A stretch of 64,000 bases of DNA, from positions 1-64,000 of the forward strand of contig CAMDBI010000001.1 of assembly GCA_945889005.1 (NCBI GenBank), in the 5' to 3' direction. Of the stretch, positions 39,620 to 50,026 are shown one piece after another (the first letter of the stretch is position 1; the number at the start of each line of letters is the position of its first letter). Made by a program: the position numbers and the translations under genes. Under the pieces are notes generated by a model. It worked only from the letters and a program-made list of their open reading frames with translations, was not told where the DNA came from and did not search any database. Origin of the DNA: Bacteroides fragilis (GTDB lineage: Bacteria > Bacteroidota > Bacteroidia > Bacteroidales > DTGW01).

Positions 39620-40498
39620 TTATGAATTTATAACTTTGTTTAATAAATTATCTAAACTTAAAATATATTCTAATGATTTTTGTTCTCCAAAAAGTTCACA
39701 AAATTCGATTTGAAGAGATGCTTTAATATTTGTTTGCCAATCGAGAAACGATAATGTAGAAATACGTCCGGCTTCTCTTCTCTCAAACAATCTGTTGAGA
39801 ATATTAATTTTTGATTTATATGCCAGAAAAGCTTTGATCGATATACGTAATTCGTTGGATAATAAATTTTCTATAGATTTTAATGATTGAGGCATAACCT
39901 CAAATGTAGATTCATAAAAGTTACTAAAAGTATTATTCCAATTAATAAAATGAATAAAATAATTGGTGTATCTAAAAATTTCGTCTTTATCTTGATGATC
40001 TATTGTTCTAAGAAATATTTCGCGCAATTCGCGTTGATATATTTCTTTAATACTGTCGTCTAAAATTTTTGTTATTTCAGTAGTATGCAATTGATACTCG
40101 TGTCCAAAATTAACAAGTGTAAAATTTTCATTATTAAATGGTCTAAGATATATTAGTATCCTTTTTAAAATATTAACTTCATCGTTTAATAAATTATAGA
40201 GGGGAAAAATTTTCTTTTTAATAATATTTGATAATAATTTCTCAGAAAAATAACCTTGTGTAATTGTTTCAAAAAGTTTTTCATTACTTTCTGTTAGTCG
40301 CTCAATATCTATACGATATATGTTTAAAAATTCATTGATACGACTTTTTATTTGAGCTTTTTTACCATTTACAATAATTTGAATGTATAAAGGATAAAAT
40401 TTTTCTTTCCCAACTAAATCGGCTTTTGCTCGTGTATTTAAATAGTGCTTTACTGTAATTTTTCTTTTTTCAATAATAGTATCAGAAATTGCATTCAT
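39620..40498 (-). CDS. Hypothetical protein with integrase arm-DNA-binding-like N-terminus, no visible catalytic domain
   Basis: MNAISDTIIEKRKITVKHYLNTRAKADLVGKEKFYPLYIQIIVNGKKAQIKSRI resembles the arm-DBD of Bacteroidota tyrosine integrases; no R..HxxR..Y seen. Confidence 0.6.
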   Translation of the reverse strand: MNAISDTIIEKRKITVKHYLNTRAKADLVGKEKFYPLYIQIIVNGKKAQIKSRINEFLNIYRIDIERLTESNEKLFETITQGYFSEKLLSNIIKKKIFPLYNLLNDEVNILKRILIYLRPFNNENFTLVNFGHEYQLHTTEITKILDDSIKEIYQRELREIFLRTIDHQDKDEIFRYTNYFIHFINWNNTFSNFYESTFEVMPQSLKSIENLLSNELRISIKAFLAYKSKINILNRLFERREAGRISTLSFLDWQTNIKASLQIEFCELFGEQKSLEYILSLDNLLNKVINS

Positions 40499-40724
40499 TT
40501 TTTTTATTTTTCTAATTGTTTCAAAGCTAATAACAAAATTGCTAAAAATCAAATATAATTAATTTTATCTAACAAATATATCCATTCTATTGTTTTACTG
40601 AATATTAAAAAAATAATATTTGAGAATTATCTTTTAGCTAAGAATAAATAAAAATTTGAGTTTATTGTTTATCTTTAACTGATTAAAAGAAAAATAAAAA
40701 ACAAATATTCTATTAAAAAATAAT

Positions 40725-43064
40725 ATGATCAATTTTAAATTATTACTAGGTCTTTATACATCGACAGATAAAATAGAATCGAGTGAAAATGCTCTTTTAC
40801 TTGAATATAACAATTTACTATCTTTTGCTGACTCCGATGAACTGGCACATTTTTTTCAATTAAAAAAAACAATTGAATCTGATACATTTATTGAAAAAAA
40901 GGAATCAATTAAAAAAATTTCATATAAGGAATCCAATGAATTTTTAAAAGAATCTGAATATTTGAAATTGTCAAAATCAAACGATATAATTAATTATTAT
41001 AAATTGTTGAAAACTGATTTATATAATAACTATATAAGCATTTTAGATTCAAATATTTTGAAAAGATACAATGAACTTGAAAAGATTGTAAAAAGTCAAG
41101 ATTTTATACAGAAAAAAGCTGAGCTTATGGCTCTAAAATATTCTATAACTGAAGAATACAATATTGAAAAAGAGTTTATTGCTCTTGATAATGACAAAGC
41201 TCTAAAACTGTATTTTAAAACAATAAGATCTGAAAACTACAAAAATTATACAGAGAATTTATCGAATCCAGAAATTGAACTTTTTCAGAAACTAAAAAAG
41301 AAAACTTCGAGCAATGAATTTAAAGAACTAAAAGAAAACTTAAAAAAATTAAACTATAAAACCAGCGAATACTATTCGCTTGAAAATGAATACCAAATAC
41401 TCTTAAAATCAGCTGAAATTAAAAAATATCAAAAATTTGTAACTTCAGATGATTTTTCACTTTATAATACTTTATACAATTCAGAATCAATAACTAAATA
41501 TGAGGAATTAAAAGTAATTGTTCAATCTAAAGAATTTGAAACTGCACTTGCCGATAAAGAAACATTTTCGGGTTCGACTTATGAATTAAAACACAGTGAA
41601 TATCTCGAAATTGAAAAAAAATATGATCTTAAGCGATATTATAAAATTTTATCTTCTAAAGAATTAATCAATTATAATGAAATAATAACTTCAGGTAAAA
41701 TTAACAAACTCAAAGAACTTGAATTAAAAATAAATTCAGAAGATTTTCAGACAAAGAAAAACTACCTCTTATTAAGTTTTAATGAAAAATGGAAATCAAC
41801 AGAGGAATATGAAATTGATAATCAGCACAAAGAATTAAGCAATAAATCAGAAATAATTCAATATTTTAAATTTATTGATACTAAGGAGTTTATAAATTTT
41901 CAGGACATTGCCTCATCGGGAAAAGTTGAAAGATATGAAGAACTAAAACAAAAAGTACAAACTGAAGAATTCATATCATTCAAAAAATACCATCTATTAG
42001 CACCCAAAGTCAGATGGGAACAATCTAATGAATATAAAACAGAGTTCGAATTTGAATCATTGAGCAAACAAAAAGAAATAGTTGATTATTTTAAATTATT
42101 AAATTCCAAAGAATTTAAATTGTTTACCGAAACTATGAATTCAGGTATTGTACCACAATATGAAGAATTAGAAATATTTGTTAATAGCGAAGAATTTAAA
42201 CAATCAAAATCATATATGTCCCTCAGTTTTGAGAAGAAATGGGAACAAACAGAGGAATATTCCTTTGAAAATGAATATAATACTCTTATAAAATCTGATA
42301 AAATAAAGTGGTATAATTCGGTATGTAATTCACCAAAATTTAATAAAATAAAAAAATGGAAAATCACCTTTTCCGAAGAATTTGAAGAAAACAAACTTGA
42401 TAAAGAAAAATGGTTGACTCGTTATTACTGGGGCGATACTCTTTTAAACGATACATATTCATTGTCGGACGACAAACACTTTATTACCGATGGTAAAAAT
42501 ATTGAAATAGAAAATAGTGTTTTGAGCATTGTTAGCAAAAAAGAAGATGTTATGGGTAAATCGTGGCATCCGTTTTTTGGATTTAGTCCAAAAGAATTTA
42601 ATTATACTTCGGGCTTGATCAATACCGGAAAAAGCTTCAGACAGAAATACGGTAAATTCAGAGCTAAAATAAAAATTTCTGACAATTCGGATATTACAAA
42701 TGCATTTTGGTTGGTAGGCGAAAAAATTCTACCACAAGTAGATATAATAAAATACAATGGCAAAACAAACTTTAATAGTTTTTGGGGCAATATAAGCGAA
42801 AAGAATGGGGTAAAAAGAAGTACAGATTCAGCATTGTTTTTCAATCCAAAAGGAAAGTTTTTAATTTTCGAATTGGAATGGAACGAAAATGCATTAATTT
42901 GGAGAATCAACAATGAAGAAGTAAGACGAATTACAGAGGGCGTTCCCCAAGAAGAAATGTATCTATCTTTAAGCAGCGGTATATATAACGAACCTACTAA
43001 AAACGATTTCCCATCGACCATGCAAATCGATTGGGTAAGAGCATATAGCCTTACAGAGGTTTAA
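40725..43064 (+). CDS. Repeat protein with C-terminal GH16/concanavalin-like domain
   Basis: 779 aa; about seven 'EEYxxExEYxxLxKSxxIxxYYK' repeats, then WKITFSEEFEENKLDKEKWLTRYYWGD...TSGLINTGKSFRQKYGKFRAKIKIS...MQIDWVRAY. Confidence 0.82.
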   Translation: MINFKLLLGLYTSTDKIESSENALLLEYNNLLSFADSDELAHFFQLKKTIESDTFIEKKESIKKISYKESNEFLKESEYLKLSKSNDIINYYKLLKTDLYNNYISILDSNILKRYNELEKIVKSQDFIQKKAELMALKYSITEEYNIEKEFIALDNDKALKLYFKTIRSENYKNYTENLSNPEIELFQKLKKKTSSNEFKELKENLKKLNYKTSEYYSLENEYQILLKSAEIKKYQKFVTSDDFSLYNTLYNSESITKYEELKVIVQSKEFETALADKETFSGSTYELKHSEYLEIEKKYDLKRYYKILSSKELINYNEIITSGKINKLKELELKINSEDFQTKKNYLLLSFNEKWKSTEEYEIDNQHKELSNKSEIIQYFKFIDTKEFINFQDIASSGKVERYEELKQKVQTEEFISFKKYHLLAPKVRWEQSNEYKTEFEFESLSKQKEIVDYFKLLNSKEFKLFTETMNSGIVPQYEELEIFVNSEEFKQSKSYMSLSFEKKWEQTEEYSFENEYNTLIKSDKIKWYNSVCNSPKFNKIKKWKITFSEEFEENKLDKEKWLTRYYWGDTLLNDTYSLSDDKHFITDGKNIEIENSVLSIVSKKEDVMGKSWHPFFGFSPKEFNYTSGLINTGKSFRQKYGKFRAKIKISDNSDITNAFWLVGEKILPQVDIIKYNGKTNFNSFWGNISEKNGVKRSTDSALFFNPKGKFLIFELEWNENALIWRINNEEVRRITEGVPQEEMYLSLSSGIYNEPTKNDFPSTMQIDWVRAYSLTEV

Positions 43065-43070
43065 AAATTA

Positions 43071-43119
43071 AATACAGATTCATCAAATGATATGTTTAAA
43101 ATTTTGCTGAATCTGTATT
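43071..43119. terminator. Inverted repeat downstream of GH16-like gene
   Basis: AATACAGATTCA ... TGAATCTGTATT, perfect 12-bp stem; no clear T-tract. Confidence 0.55.
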
Positions 43120-43184
43120 GATATAAATTGTATTAAAACTCTTCAATTACGATATCGTTTCATATACTTCTGTGATCTCATTAT

Positions 43185-45986
43185 CTAAGAAAAATATTTG
43201 ATTAATATTTTTTTAATAGAATCTATTTTAACTGGTTTAATAATATAATCTGACATTCCGATTGAAATAGCACTCATTTTATCTTCTTTATTAGCATTGG
43301 CGGTCATGGCTATTATTGGTAGGCTGAATCCTTGATTGCGAAGCTCAATAGTAGATTGATGACCATCCATAACCGGCATCATCACATCCATAAAAATAAT
43401 ATCGTATTTAATAGAATTTGCCATATCAACAGCTTCTTTACCATCTTTAGCAATATCGATATCGTAACCTATGTTTTTGAATATGGTTCGAGCAACTTTT
43501 TGGTTTATAAGATTGTCTTCGGCAACAAGAATTTTTAACTCTTTACTTATTTGTGTAAAAGTTGGTTTTTGTGTTTCAGTAACATAATCGATTTCGACAA
43601 ATGAATCTGAAATAATATTGTATAACTCTGACGATTCGAAAGGCAAAACTAAATAATAATCGACTCCCAAACGTTTTGATTTTGCATAATTTCCGTTTTT
43701 GTCATTTGAACTAATAAGAAGTATATTGAATAAATTGGTTAAACGCGCATCCAAAATTTGGTTTAATACTTTAAATCCATCAAATTGTGCAGAATCTTTA
43801 ATTATTAAGAAATTATAACGTGATTCGAATACACTTTCAGAGTTTAATTTTAGAAAATCGATGGTGCTTTTTGTATATTGTTGTTGATCGACCTGTATCC
43901 CAAAGTATTTAAGAGTTTCCTCAATATTCTTTTCTTCTATTTTATTTTCGCCAATAATAAGAACTTTAACACTTTTAAAAGAGTCGACTAAATTATTTTC
44001 GACATTTTTCTTTGTTTTTTCGTTCGAATATAGATCAATAATAAAAGAAAATGAAGTTCCGGGATTTTTAGGATCGTCGGACAAATCCGAAGGACTTTGA
44101 ACAGAAATTTCTCCATTCATAAGTTCGACCAATTGCTTAGATATAGAGGTTCCTAATCCGGTACCTCCATATTTGCGTGTTGTACTATGATCGGCCTGAG
44201 TAAAGGAATTGAAAATAGTTCCAATTTTCTCTTTTGGAATACCAATGCCTGTATCTTCAACCGAAAATTTTAAAGAAATTACCCTATTATATTCCTCTAT
44301 CTTTTTAACTCCTACTACTATTTTGCCTTCGTGGGTAAATTTTACGGCATTACTGATCAAATTATTTAATATTTGTCTAATTCTAAAAGGATCGCCAATA
44401 TAATTATTATCGACAGCATCATCTATTTCAGTTAAAATTTTTAAGTTTTTTTCTTGAGTAAGGGGTTTAAAAAGTTCGACAGATAAATTTATTTCATCTC
44501 TAAGCTTAAATGGTATTTCTTCTAAAATCATTTTGCCAGCTTCAATTTTCGAAAAATCGAGAATGTCGTTAATAATAGACAGCAACATATCGGCAGAGCG
44601 ACGAATAATGGTTATTTGTTCGAGTTGCTCTTGATTAAAATTCTTAGTATTAATAGAATCGGCCATACCAATGATGCCATTCATTGGAGTTCTAATTTCG
44701 TGGCTCATACGAGCTAAAAATTCAGATTTAGCCATATTAGCAGAAATCTCACGTTTTCTTGATTTTTCTATTGAAGTAACGTCGAGAAAAGATTGAATAA
44801 CAAAATCTTTATTGTCGATTACAGTTGGTATATCTTTTTTATAAATAAAAACTTCTTTTCCATCTTTTTCATATTGAAAAAAATGATTGCTATCGTAAGC
44901 TGGCATATAATCGGTCGATATATTCAAAGACTTTCCGAGAAAAAAACGATGACTTATATCTGATCCAACTATATCTTCGTCTTCATCGATAAAAAGCATT
45001 TTTTTTGCAGAACGATTTATTAATTCAATTCGTTTAAAATCGTTTAATATAATAATACCAATAGGCATCAACTCCATAATACGAGTAAAAGATTTGTGTG
45101 CATTGGCATTTATATCTAATTGTTTTTTATATATTTTATATTGAGTTATCTTAACCTTTATTACAATTATAATTAGTAATATAAATATAGTTAAATATAT
45201 TATCAATCGATAATTTATTAAATTATAATATTTTGATTCACTAACAGAAAAAAATACTGTTAAATCTTCATTTAAGAAATGAATAGGAAAATATAAAATA
45301 CATTGATCATCCTCTCTATCTAATACACCATGATGATCAACACTAGCATAATTTATTAATGTAGAATCTATTACCTGCTTTTTACTATAAGATAGAAATT
45401 TTTGTTTATTAATATTATAAATATTTTGATCAATTATTTTATCAATAAAGTATTTGCTAATTTTATTTTCGATATAATGTTTAATATCAATAGTAATGGT
45501 AATATTAACTATAGTATTATTTACTTTATTAAAATCTACGAAAGTATAGGTTGCGTTTTCATTTTCATAAATAAATTGTTCTTTATCGTGCAATTTCTTT
45601 TGCCATTGTAACTGGTATAAATCTGTAATAAAATTATCGTTTTTGTCTTTGTAAATACTTAATACATTTTGATTATTGTCGTAAACAGCAATATTTGCAA
45701 TTAAATTTGAATATTTTGAATAAATTACCTGAAGTTTAGAGGAAATAGCAAATCGGTTATCGTCCCAGAATGCTTCGTCGATATTTTCGTTATACAATAA
45801 ATTGTTAATGTCGTTAAATAGTTTTAAACCTTCATTTTCTATATCGTTACTAACAATACTTAATTGCTGAAATAAACTTTTTCGATGATAATTACTTTGA
45901 ATTGTTTTTATATCAATGTATGAAATAACTATTGTTATCAATATTAATGACAATATAATATAAAATAATAATTGTTTGTTTTTCAC
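43185..45986 (-). CDS. Hybrid sensor histidine kinase/response regulator
   Basis: 933 aa; two TM segments, PAS-like region, FLARMSHEIRTPMNGIIGMADSI, HATPase, C-terminal receiver DIIFMDVMMPVMDGHQSTIEL. Confidence 0.96.
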   Translation of the reverse strand: MKNKQLLFYIILSLILITIVISYIDIKTIQSNYHRKSLFQQLSIVSNDIENEGLKLFNDINNLLYNENIDEAFWDDNRFAISSKLQVIYSKYSNLIANIAVYDNNQNVLSIYKDKNDNFITDLYQLQWQKKLHDKEQFIYENENATYTFVDFNKVNNTIVNITITIDIKHYIENKISKYFIDKIIDQNIYNINKQKFLSYSKKQVIDSTLINYASVDHHGVLDREDDQCILYFPIHFLNEDLTVFFSVSESKYYNLINYRLIIYLTIFILLIIIVIKVKITQYKIYKKQLDINANAHKSFTRIMELMPIGIIILNDFKRIELINRSAKKMLFIDEDEDIVGSDISHRFFLGKSLNISTDYMPAYDSNHFFQYEKDGKEVFIYKKDIPTVIDNKDFVIQSFLDVTSIEKSRKREISANMAKSEFLARMSHEIRTPMNGIIGMADSINTKNFNQEQLEQITIIRRSADMLLSIINDILDFSKIEAGKMILEEIPFKLRDEINLSVELFKPLTQEKNLKILTEIDDAVDNNYIGDPFRIRQILNNLISNAVKFTHEGKIVVGVKKIEEYNRVISLKFSVEDTGIGIPKEKIGTIFNSFTQADHSTTRKYGGTGLGTSISKQLVELMNGEISVQSPSDLSDDPKNPGTSFSFIIDLYSNEKTKKNVENNLVDSFKSVKVLIIGENKIEEKNIEETLKYFGIQVDQQQYTKSTIDFLKLNSESVFESRYNFLIIKDSAQFDGFKVLNQILDARLTNLFNILLISSNDKNGNYAKSKRLGVDYYLVLPFESSELYNIISDSFVEIDYVTETQKPTFTQISKELKILVAEDNLINQKVARTIFKNIGYDIDIAKDGKEAVDMANSIKYDIIFMDVMMPVMDGHQSTIELRNQGFSLPIIAMTANANKEDKMSAISIGMSDYIIKPVKIDSIKKILIKYFS

Positions 45987-46051
45987 AGAATGGAATTTTT
46001 ATATGGTTAGTAAAATAAAATTAATCAAACATAAATATTTAACACCTTAAT

Positions 46052-46981
46052 TTACTTTATTTTTTGTCTATATTTTTCATTTTCATCAAAAAATAATTTT
46101 AAATATGTATTATATCTCGATAATGAAATATATCCAGACTCAACAGCTTTTTTTACATTACAATCGGGCTCGTTGGTATGCAAACAATTATAGAATTTAC
46201 AATCAACAGCATAATTAAATATTTCGGGAAAATAATGATACAGTTCACTTTTTGCGATATTTATGACTCCAAAGGCTTTTAAACCTGGTGTATCAATAAC
46301 ATAAGATTTATTAGGCAATTCGTACATCTCTGAATATGAAGTTGTATGCATACCAGTATTGTGATATTGCGATATAGAGGCTGTTTTAGTTATTTCTTTT
46401 GAAGCAAGTTTATTAATTATAGTCGATTTCCCAACTCCAGAGTTACCCGAAATTAAAGAAATTTTATTTTGCATTAGATTTGCAACTTCATTTATAGAAT
46501 TAGAATTGTTAATTGAAGTATTAATAACTTTATAATTAATATCAGAATAGATTTTTGTGTATTGCTTTAAAGTATCAAGATCGTATTCGTTGTACAAATC
46601 GTATTTGTTAAAAACAATTATTACCGGAATGCGAAAAGTTTGTGCAGAAACTAAAAATCGATCAATAAATTCGAGTGTAGTTTCGGGATTTTTAATGGTA
46701 CAAATTAAAAAACACTGATCGATATTGGCTGCAATAATATGAACCTGTTTTGACCAATTAGAAGGTTTTCGAATTAAATAGTTTTTTCGATCGTCGATAT
46801 CGATAATATAACCAATATTACCAGAATATTCGACAGTAACCATGTCGCCAATAGCAACCGGATTTGACGATTGCAATCCCTTAGTTCGGTATTTGCCTTT
46901 GAGCATACAGTTAATAGTATCGCCGTTGTCGCATCGGACTGTATATAAATTGCCTGTTGTTTTTATTACAATTGCTTTCAA
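46052..46981 (-). CDS. rsgA: Ribosome small subunit-dependent GTPase A
   Basis: 309 aa; LISGNSGVGKSTIINKL (circularly permuted GTPase), IDTPGLKAFGV, CKFYNCLHTNEPDCNVKKAVESG. Confidence 0.96.
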   Translation of the reverse strand: MKAIVIKTTGNLYTVRCDNGDTINCMLKGKYRTKGLQSSNPVAIGDMVTVEYSGNIGYIIDIDDRKNYLIRKPSNWSKQVHIIAANIDQCFLICTIKNPETTLEFIDRFLVSAQTFRIPVIIVFNKYDLYNEYDLDTLKQYTKIYSDINYKVINTSINNSNSINEVANLMQNKISLISGNSGVGKSTIINKLASKEITKTASISQYHNTGMHTTSYSEMYELPNKSYVIDTPGLKAFGVINIAKSELYHYFPEIFNYAVDCKFYNCLHTNEPDCNVKKAVESGYISLSRYNTYLKLFFDENEKYRQKIK

Positions 46982-47940
46982 ATAATTAAATATTTATTGA
47001 CTAAATATATGATATACGGAATCGTAAAAATAGAAATAATAGTAGTTACAAGCATATTTTCTGTAGCTTGTTCGTAATCGCCATTAAATTCCTTTGCTAA
47101 AATGACTAAAACTGTGTTAGCTGGCATAGCAACTTGAATAATAACAATAGACAATGCCTGAAAATCTACTTTTATATTAAATAGTTGAAGCACTGCATTT
47201 ATTATAAATATCATTATAACAGGGGCTAACAACAACTTATTAAAAGCTAAAATATATAAATTGTAATGCTTAAAGATATGATGTACTTTAATAAAAGAAA
47301 GCATTGCTCCAATATATAACATAGATAATGTGATAGTTATATGACCTAAATCAACTATTGGACTAAGCAAAGTTACAGGGATTTTGATTTCATAAATCAT
47401 TCCAATAATTCCTAAAAAAAATGATATTGTAATGGGATTTACTAAATTTAATAAACCCTTTTTAATACTTGAGTTGTTTTTATAATTGAGTAAAAAAATA
47501 CTCAATGACCAAAGAATAGATTCGTTTGCTAAAATAAAAATAGTTGCATATAACATACCTTCAGATCCAAAAATTGATCCAATTATGGGTAAACCTACAA
47601 AAGCGATATTTCCATGTGTTGTATGAAGTATATGAACAATTGCTTTAGATGGTTCCATTTTTTGTAACTTAGATGAAATATAACCAGTTAAGTAAAGAAC
47701 TATTAAAGCTAAAAAAGAAAATAATAAAACAAATAAAGAATTATTAAGAATCTGATAACTAAATTCTTTTGAAATAAACGTAGTAAAAATTAATAATGGA
47801 AACGTTATATTAAATAGCAATCTCGATAGACCTTTATTGGCTTCCTCGTTTATTACCTTTAATTTAGCTGCAATAAAACCAACTAGCATAATAATAAACA
47901 AGTACGAAATTTTCTCGACAATTATATTTTCTAAATTCAT
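46978..47940 (-). CDS. AEC (auxin efflux carrier) family transporter
   Basis: 320 aa, about 10 TM; HGNIAFVGLPIIGSIFGSEGMLYATIF...QVAMPANTVLVILAKEF. Confidence 0.92.
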   Translation of the reverse strand: MNLENIIVEKISYLFIIMLVGFIAAKLKVINEEANKGLSRLLFNITFPLLIFTTFISKEFSYQILNNSLFVLLFSFLALIVLYLTGYISSKLQKMEPSKAIVHILHTTHGNIAFVGLPIIGSIFGSEGMLYATIFILANESILWSLSIFLLNYKNNSSIKKGLLNLVNPITISFFLGIIGMIYEIKIPVTLLSPIVDLGHITITLSMLYIGAMLSFIKVHHIFKHYNLYILAFNKLLLAPVIMIFIINAVLQLFNIKVDFQALSIVIIQVAMPANTVLVILAKEFNGDYEQATENMLVTTIISIFTIPYIIYLVNKYLII

Positions 47941-47994
47941 ATTTTTAAATTATATTTATTACTTGAGTCATATAGACTTCCAATTGTATAAAAA

Positions 47995-48137
47995 GGCTTC
48001 TATAAAAACTCGATTTTTGGAGGCGAGCGATTTTTAAAAACCGGAGTTTACTAGTGTAAATGGGGTTTTTAAAAAAGAAGCTCAACAAAGAACCCCGAAG
48101 GGCTCAGCGTAGCTAAAAAGCAGTTTTTCGAAATACC
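47995..48137 (-). mobile_element. Copy 1 (inverted, internally deleted) of three-copy TIR element
   Basis: Reverse complement GGTATTTCGAAAAACTGCTTTTTAGCTACGCTGAGCCCTTCGGGGTTC...TCGAGTTTTTATAGAAGCC matches copies at 50027 and 59901. Confidence 0.8.
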
Positions 48138-48243
48138 TTAAAAATTGTTTTAACATCAATTAGTAAAAGACATGCAAAAATATGAGTTATTTATTCATAA
48201 TTTTGTTTTATTATAAATTAAGTATTTAAAGTAAAAAAAACAG

Positions 48244-49950
48244 ATGAATAAAGGATTAAAAAAAATATTAATAGTAGGTAGTATTGTTATTTTATTCATT
48301 ACATCGGCAGGTTTTATAGTAGAAAAGGAATTTAAGATTGCCAAAAATCTCGATATATTCTTTTCATTGTTTCGCGAATTAAATTTGTTCTATGTAGACG
48401 AGACCAATCCTGAAAAGATGATTAAAGATGCAATAGATTCAATGCTGGACGAACTAGATCCTTATACTAATTTTATTCCTGAGTCGGATGCCGACGATTT
48501 TAAATTTCAAACAACCGGTCAATATGGTGGAATAGGAGCACTTATTCGAAAAAATGGCAAAACTTGTATTATTTCAGAACCATACGAAGGTCTTCCGGCA
48601 AATAAAGCTGGTATAAAAGCCGGCGACGAAATAATAACTATTGATGGGATAAGTGTCGATGAAAACGAAATTTCAAAAGTAAGTGAAAGATTAAAAGGTG
48701 TACCGGGTACAAAAGTTTCGCTTGAAATAAAACGATTTGGTATTAATGATTTACTAAAAATTGTAATCGTTCGGCAACAAATAACAATTCCTAATGTGCC
48801 ATACTATGGAATGCTGACCGATAGTATTGGTTATATTAAGCTCAACAATTTTACGACCGATGCTGGTAAAGAAGTAAAACAAGCAGTTATAGAATTGAAA
48901 AAGAAAAATGCAAATTCAATTATTTTCGATTTACGAGGAAATCCAGGAGGTTTACTTAACGAAGCTGTGAATGTAACCAATGTTTTTGTTGGCAAAAATC
49001 AAGAAATTGTAAGCACAAAAGGGAAAATAAAAAAATTTGACAATTTATATAAAACTAGTTCTGCAGCAGTCGATACCAGCGTTAGACTTATTGTTTTGGT
49101 CGATAGAGGTTCAGCATCGGCTTCTGAAATTGTTGCTGGTTCGTTACAAGACCTCGATAGAGCAGTATTGATTGGCCAAAGAACCTTTGGCAAGGGTTTG
49201 GTACAAACTACCCGACCTTTGAGTTACAATACTCAATTGAAAGTTACAACTGCAAAGTACTATATTCCAAGTGGGCGATGTATACAAGCATTGGATTATA
49301 CACATCGAAACGATGACGGTAGTGTTGGAAAAGTTCCAGATTCATTAATTACCGAATTTAAAACAAAAAAAGGAAGAAGTGTTTATGACGGCGGAGGTAT
49401 TAATCCCGATATTGTTACAGATATTGAGACACTTAGTAATGTTGCTTATGCATTATTAAATAAAAATATCATATTCGACTTTGCTACAACATTTGTTTCG
49501 AGTCATGATTCAATTAATATTATTGATAAATTTAAAATAGAGGACGATATATATTCCAATTTTATAAAATATGTTGAAAATAGAAATTTCGATTATAAAA
49601 CCAATACCGAGGAACAATTAAATAAATTAATAGAAACAGCAAAAAAAGAGAAATATTTTTCACTTTCAGAAATTGAATTTGAACAATTGAAAACCAAATT
49701 GTCGCACGACAAAAATAAAGATCTCGAGACCTTTAAAAAGGAAATAAGCGAGTTGCTTAGAGACGAAATCATTAGTCGTTACTACTTCCAGAAAGGAAGA
49801 ATAGCAGGTTCGTTAACGAGCGATCCAGAAATTTTGAAAGGTATAGAAATATTAAAAGCTCGAAAACAGTATTCCGATATACTAAATGGCAAAGATGGCG
49901 AATTGACAAAAATGAATGGGAAATACAAAAAGAATAATAGTATAGAATAA
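48244..49950 (+). CDS. S41 family C-terminal processing peptidase with PDZ domain
   Basis: 568 aa; GGIGALIRKNGKTCIISEPYEGLPANKAGIKAGDEIITIDG (PDZ); VDRGSASASEIVAGSLQDLDRAVLIGQRTFGKGLVQ (Ser/Lys dyad). Confidence 0.96.
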   Translation: MNKGLKKILIVGSIVILFITSAGFIVEKEFKIAKNLDIFFSLFRELNLFYVDETNPEKMIKDAIDSMLDELDPYTNFIPESDADDFKFQTTGQYGGIGALIRKNGKTCIISEPYEGLPANKAGIKAGDEIITIDGISVDENEISKVSERLKGVPGTKVSLEIKRFGINDLLKIVIVRQQITIPNVPYYGMLTDSIGYIKLNNFTTDAGKEVKQAVIELKKKNANSIIFDLRGNPGGLLNEAVNVTNVFVGKNQEIVSTKGKIKKFDNLYKTSSAAVDTSVRLIVLVDRGSASASEIVAGSLQDLDRAVLIGQRTFGKGLVQTTRPLSYNTQLKVTTAKYYIPSGRCIQALDYTHRNDDGSVGKVPDSLITEFKTKKGRSVYDGGGINPDIVTDIETLSNVAYALLNKNIIFDFATTFVSSHDSINIIDKFKIEDDIYSNFIKYVENRNFDYKTNTEEQLNKLIETAKKEKYFSLSEIEFEQLKTKLSHDKNKDLETFKKEISELLRDEIISRYYFQKGRIAGSLTSDPEILKGIEILKARKQYSDILNGKDGELTKMNGKYKKNNSIE

Positions 49951-49960
49951 GAATAAACAA

Positions 49961-50008
49961 AAAACACAGAGTATTAATCGTTGATTAATTTCTCTGTGTA
50001 TTTCTTTT
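49961..50008 (+). terminator. Intrinsic terminator-like hairpin after the S41 peptidase gene
   Basis: ACACAGAG-...attaatcgttgattaat...-CTCTGTGT followed by T-rich tract. Confidence 0.75.
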
Positions 50009-50026
50009 AAAAATTTAAAAAACTAA

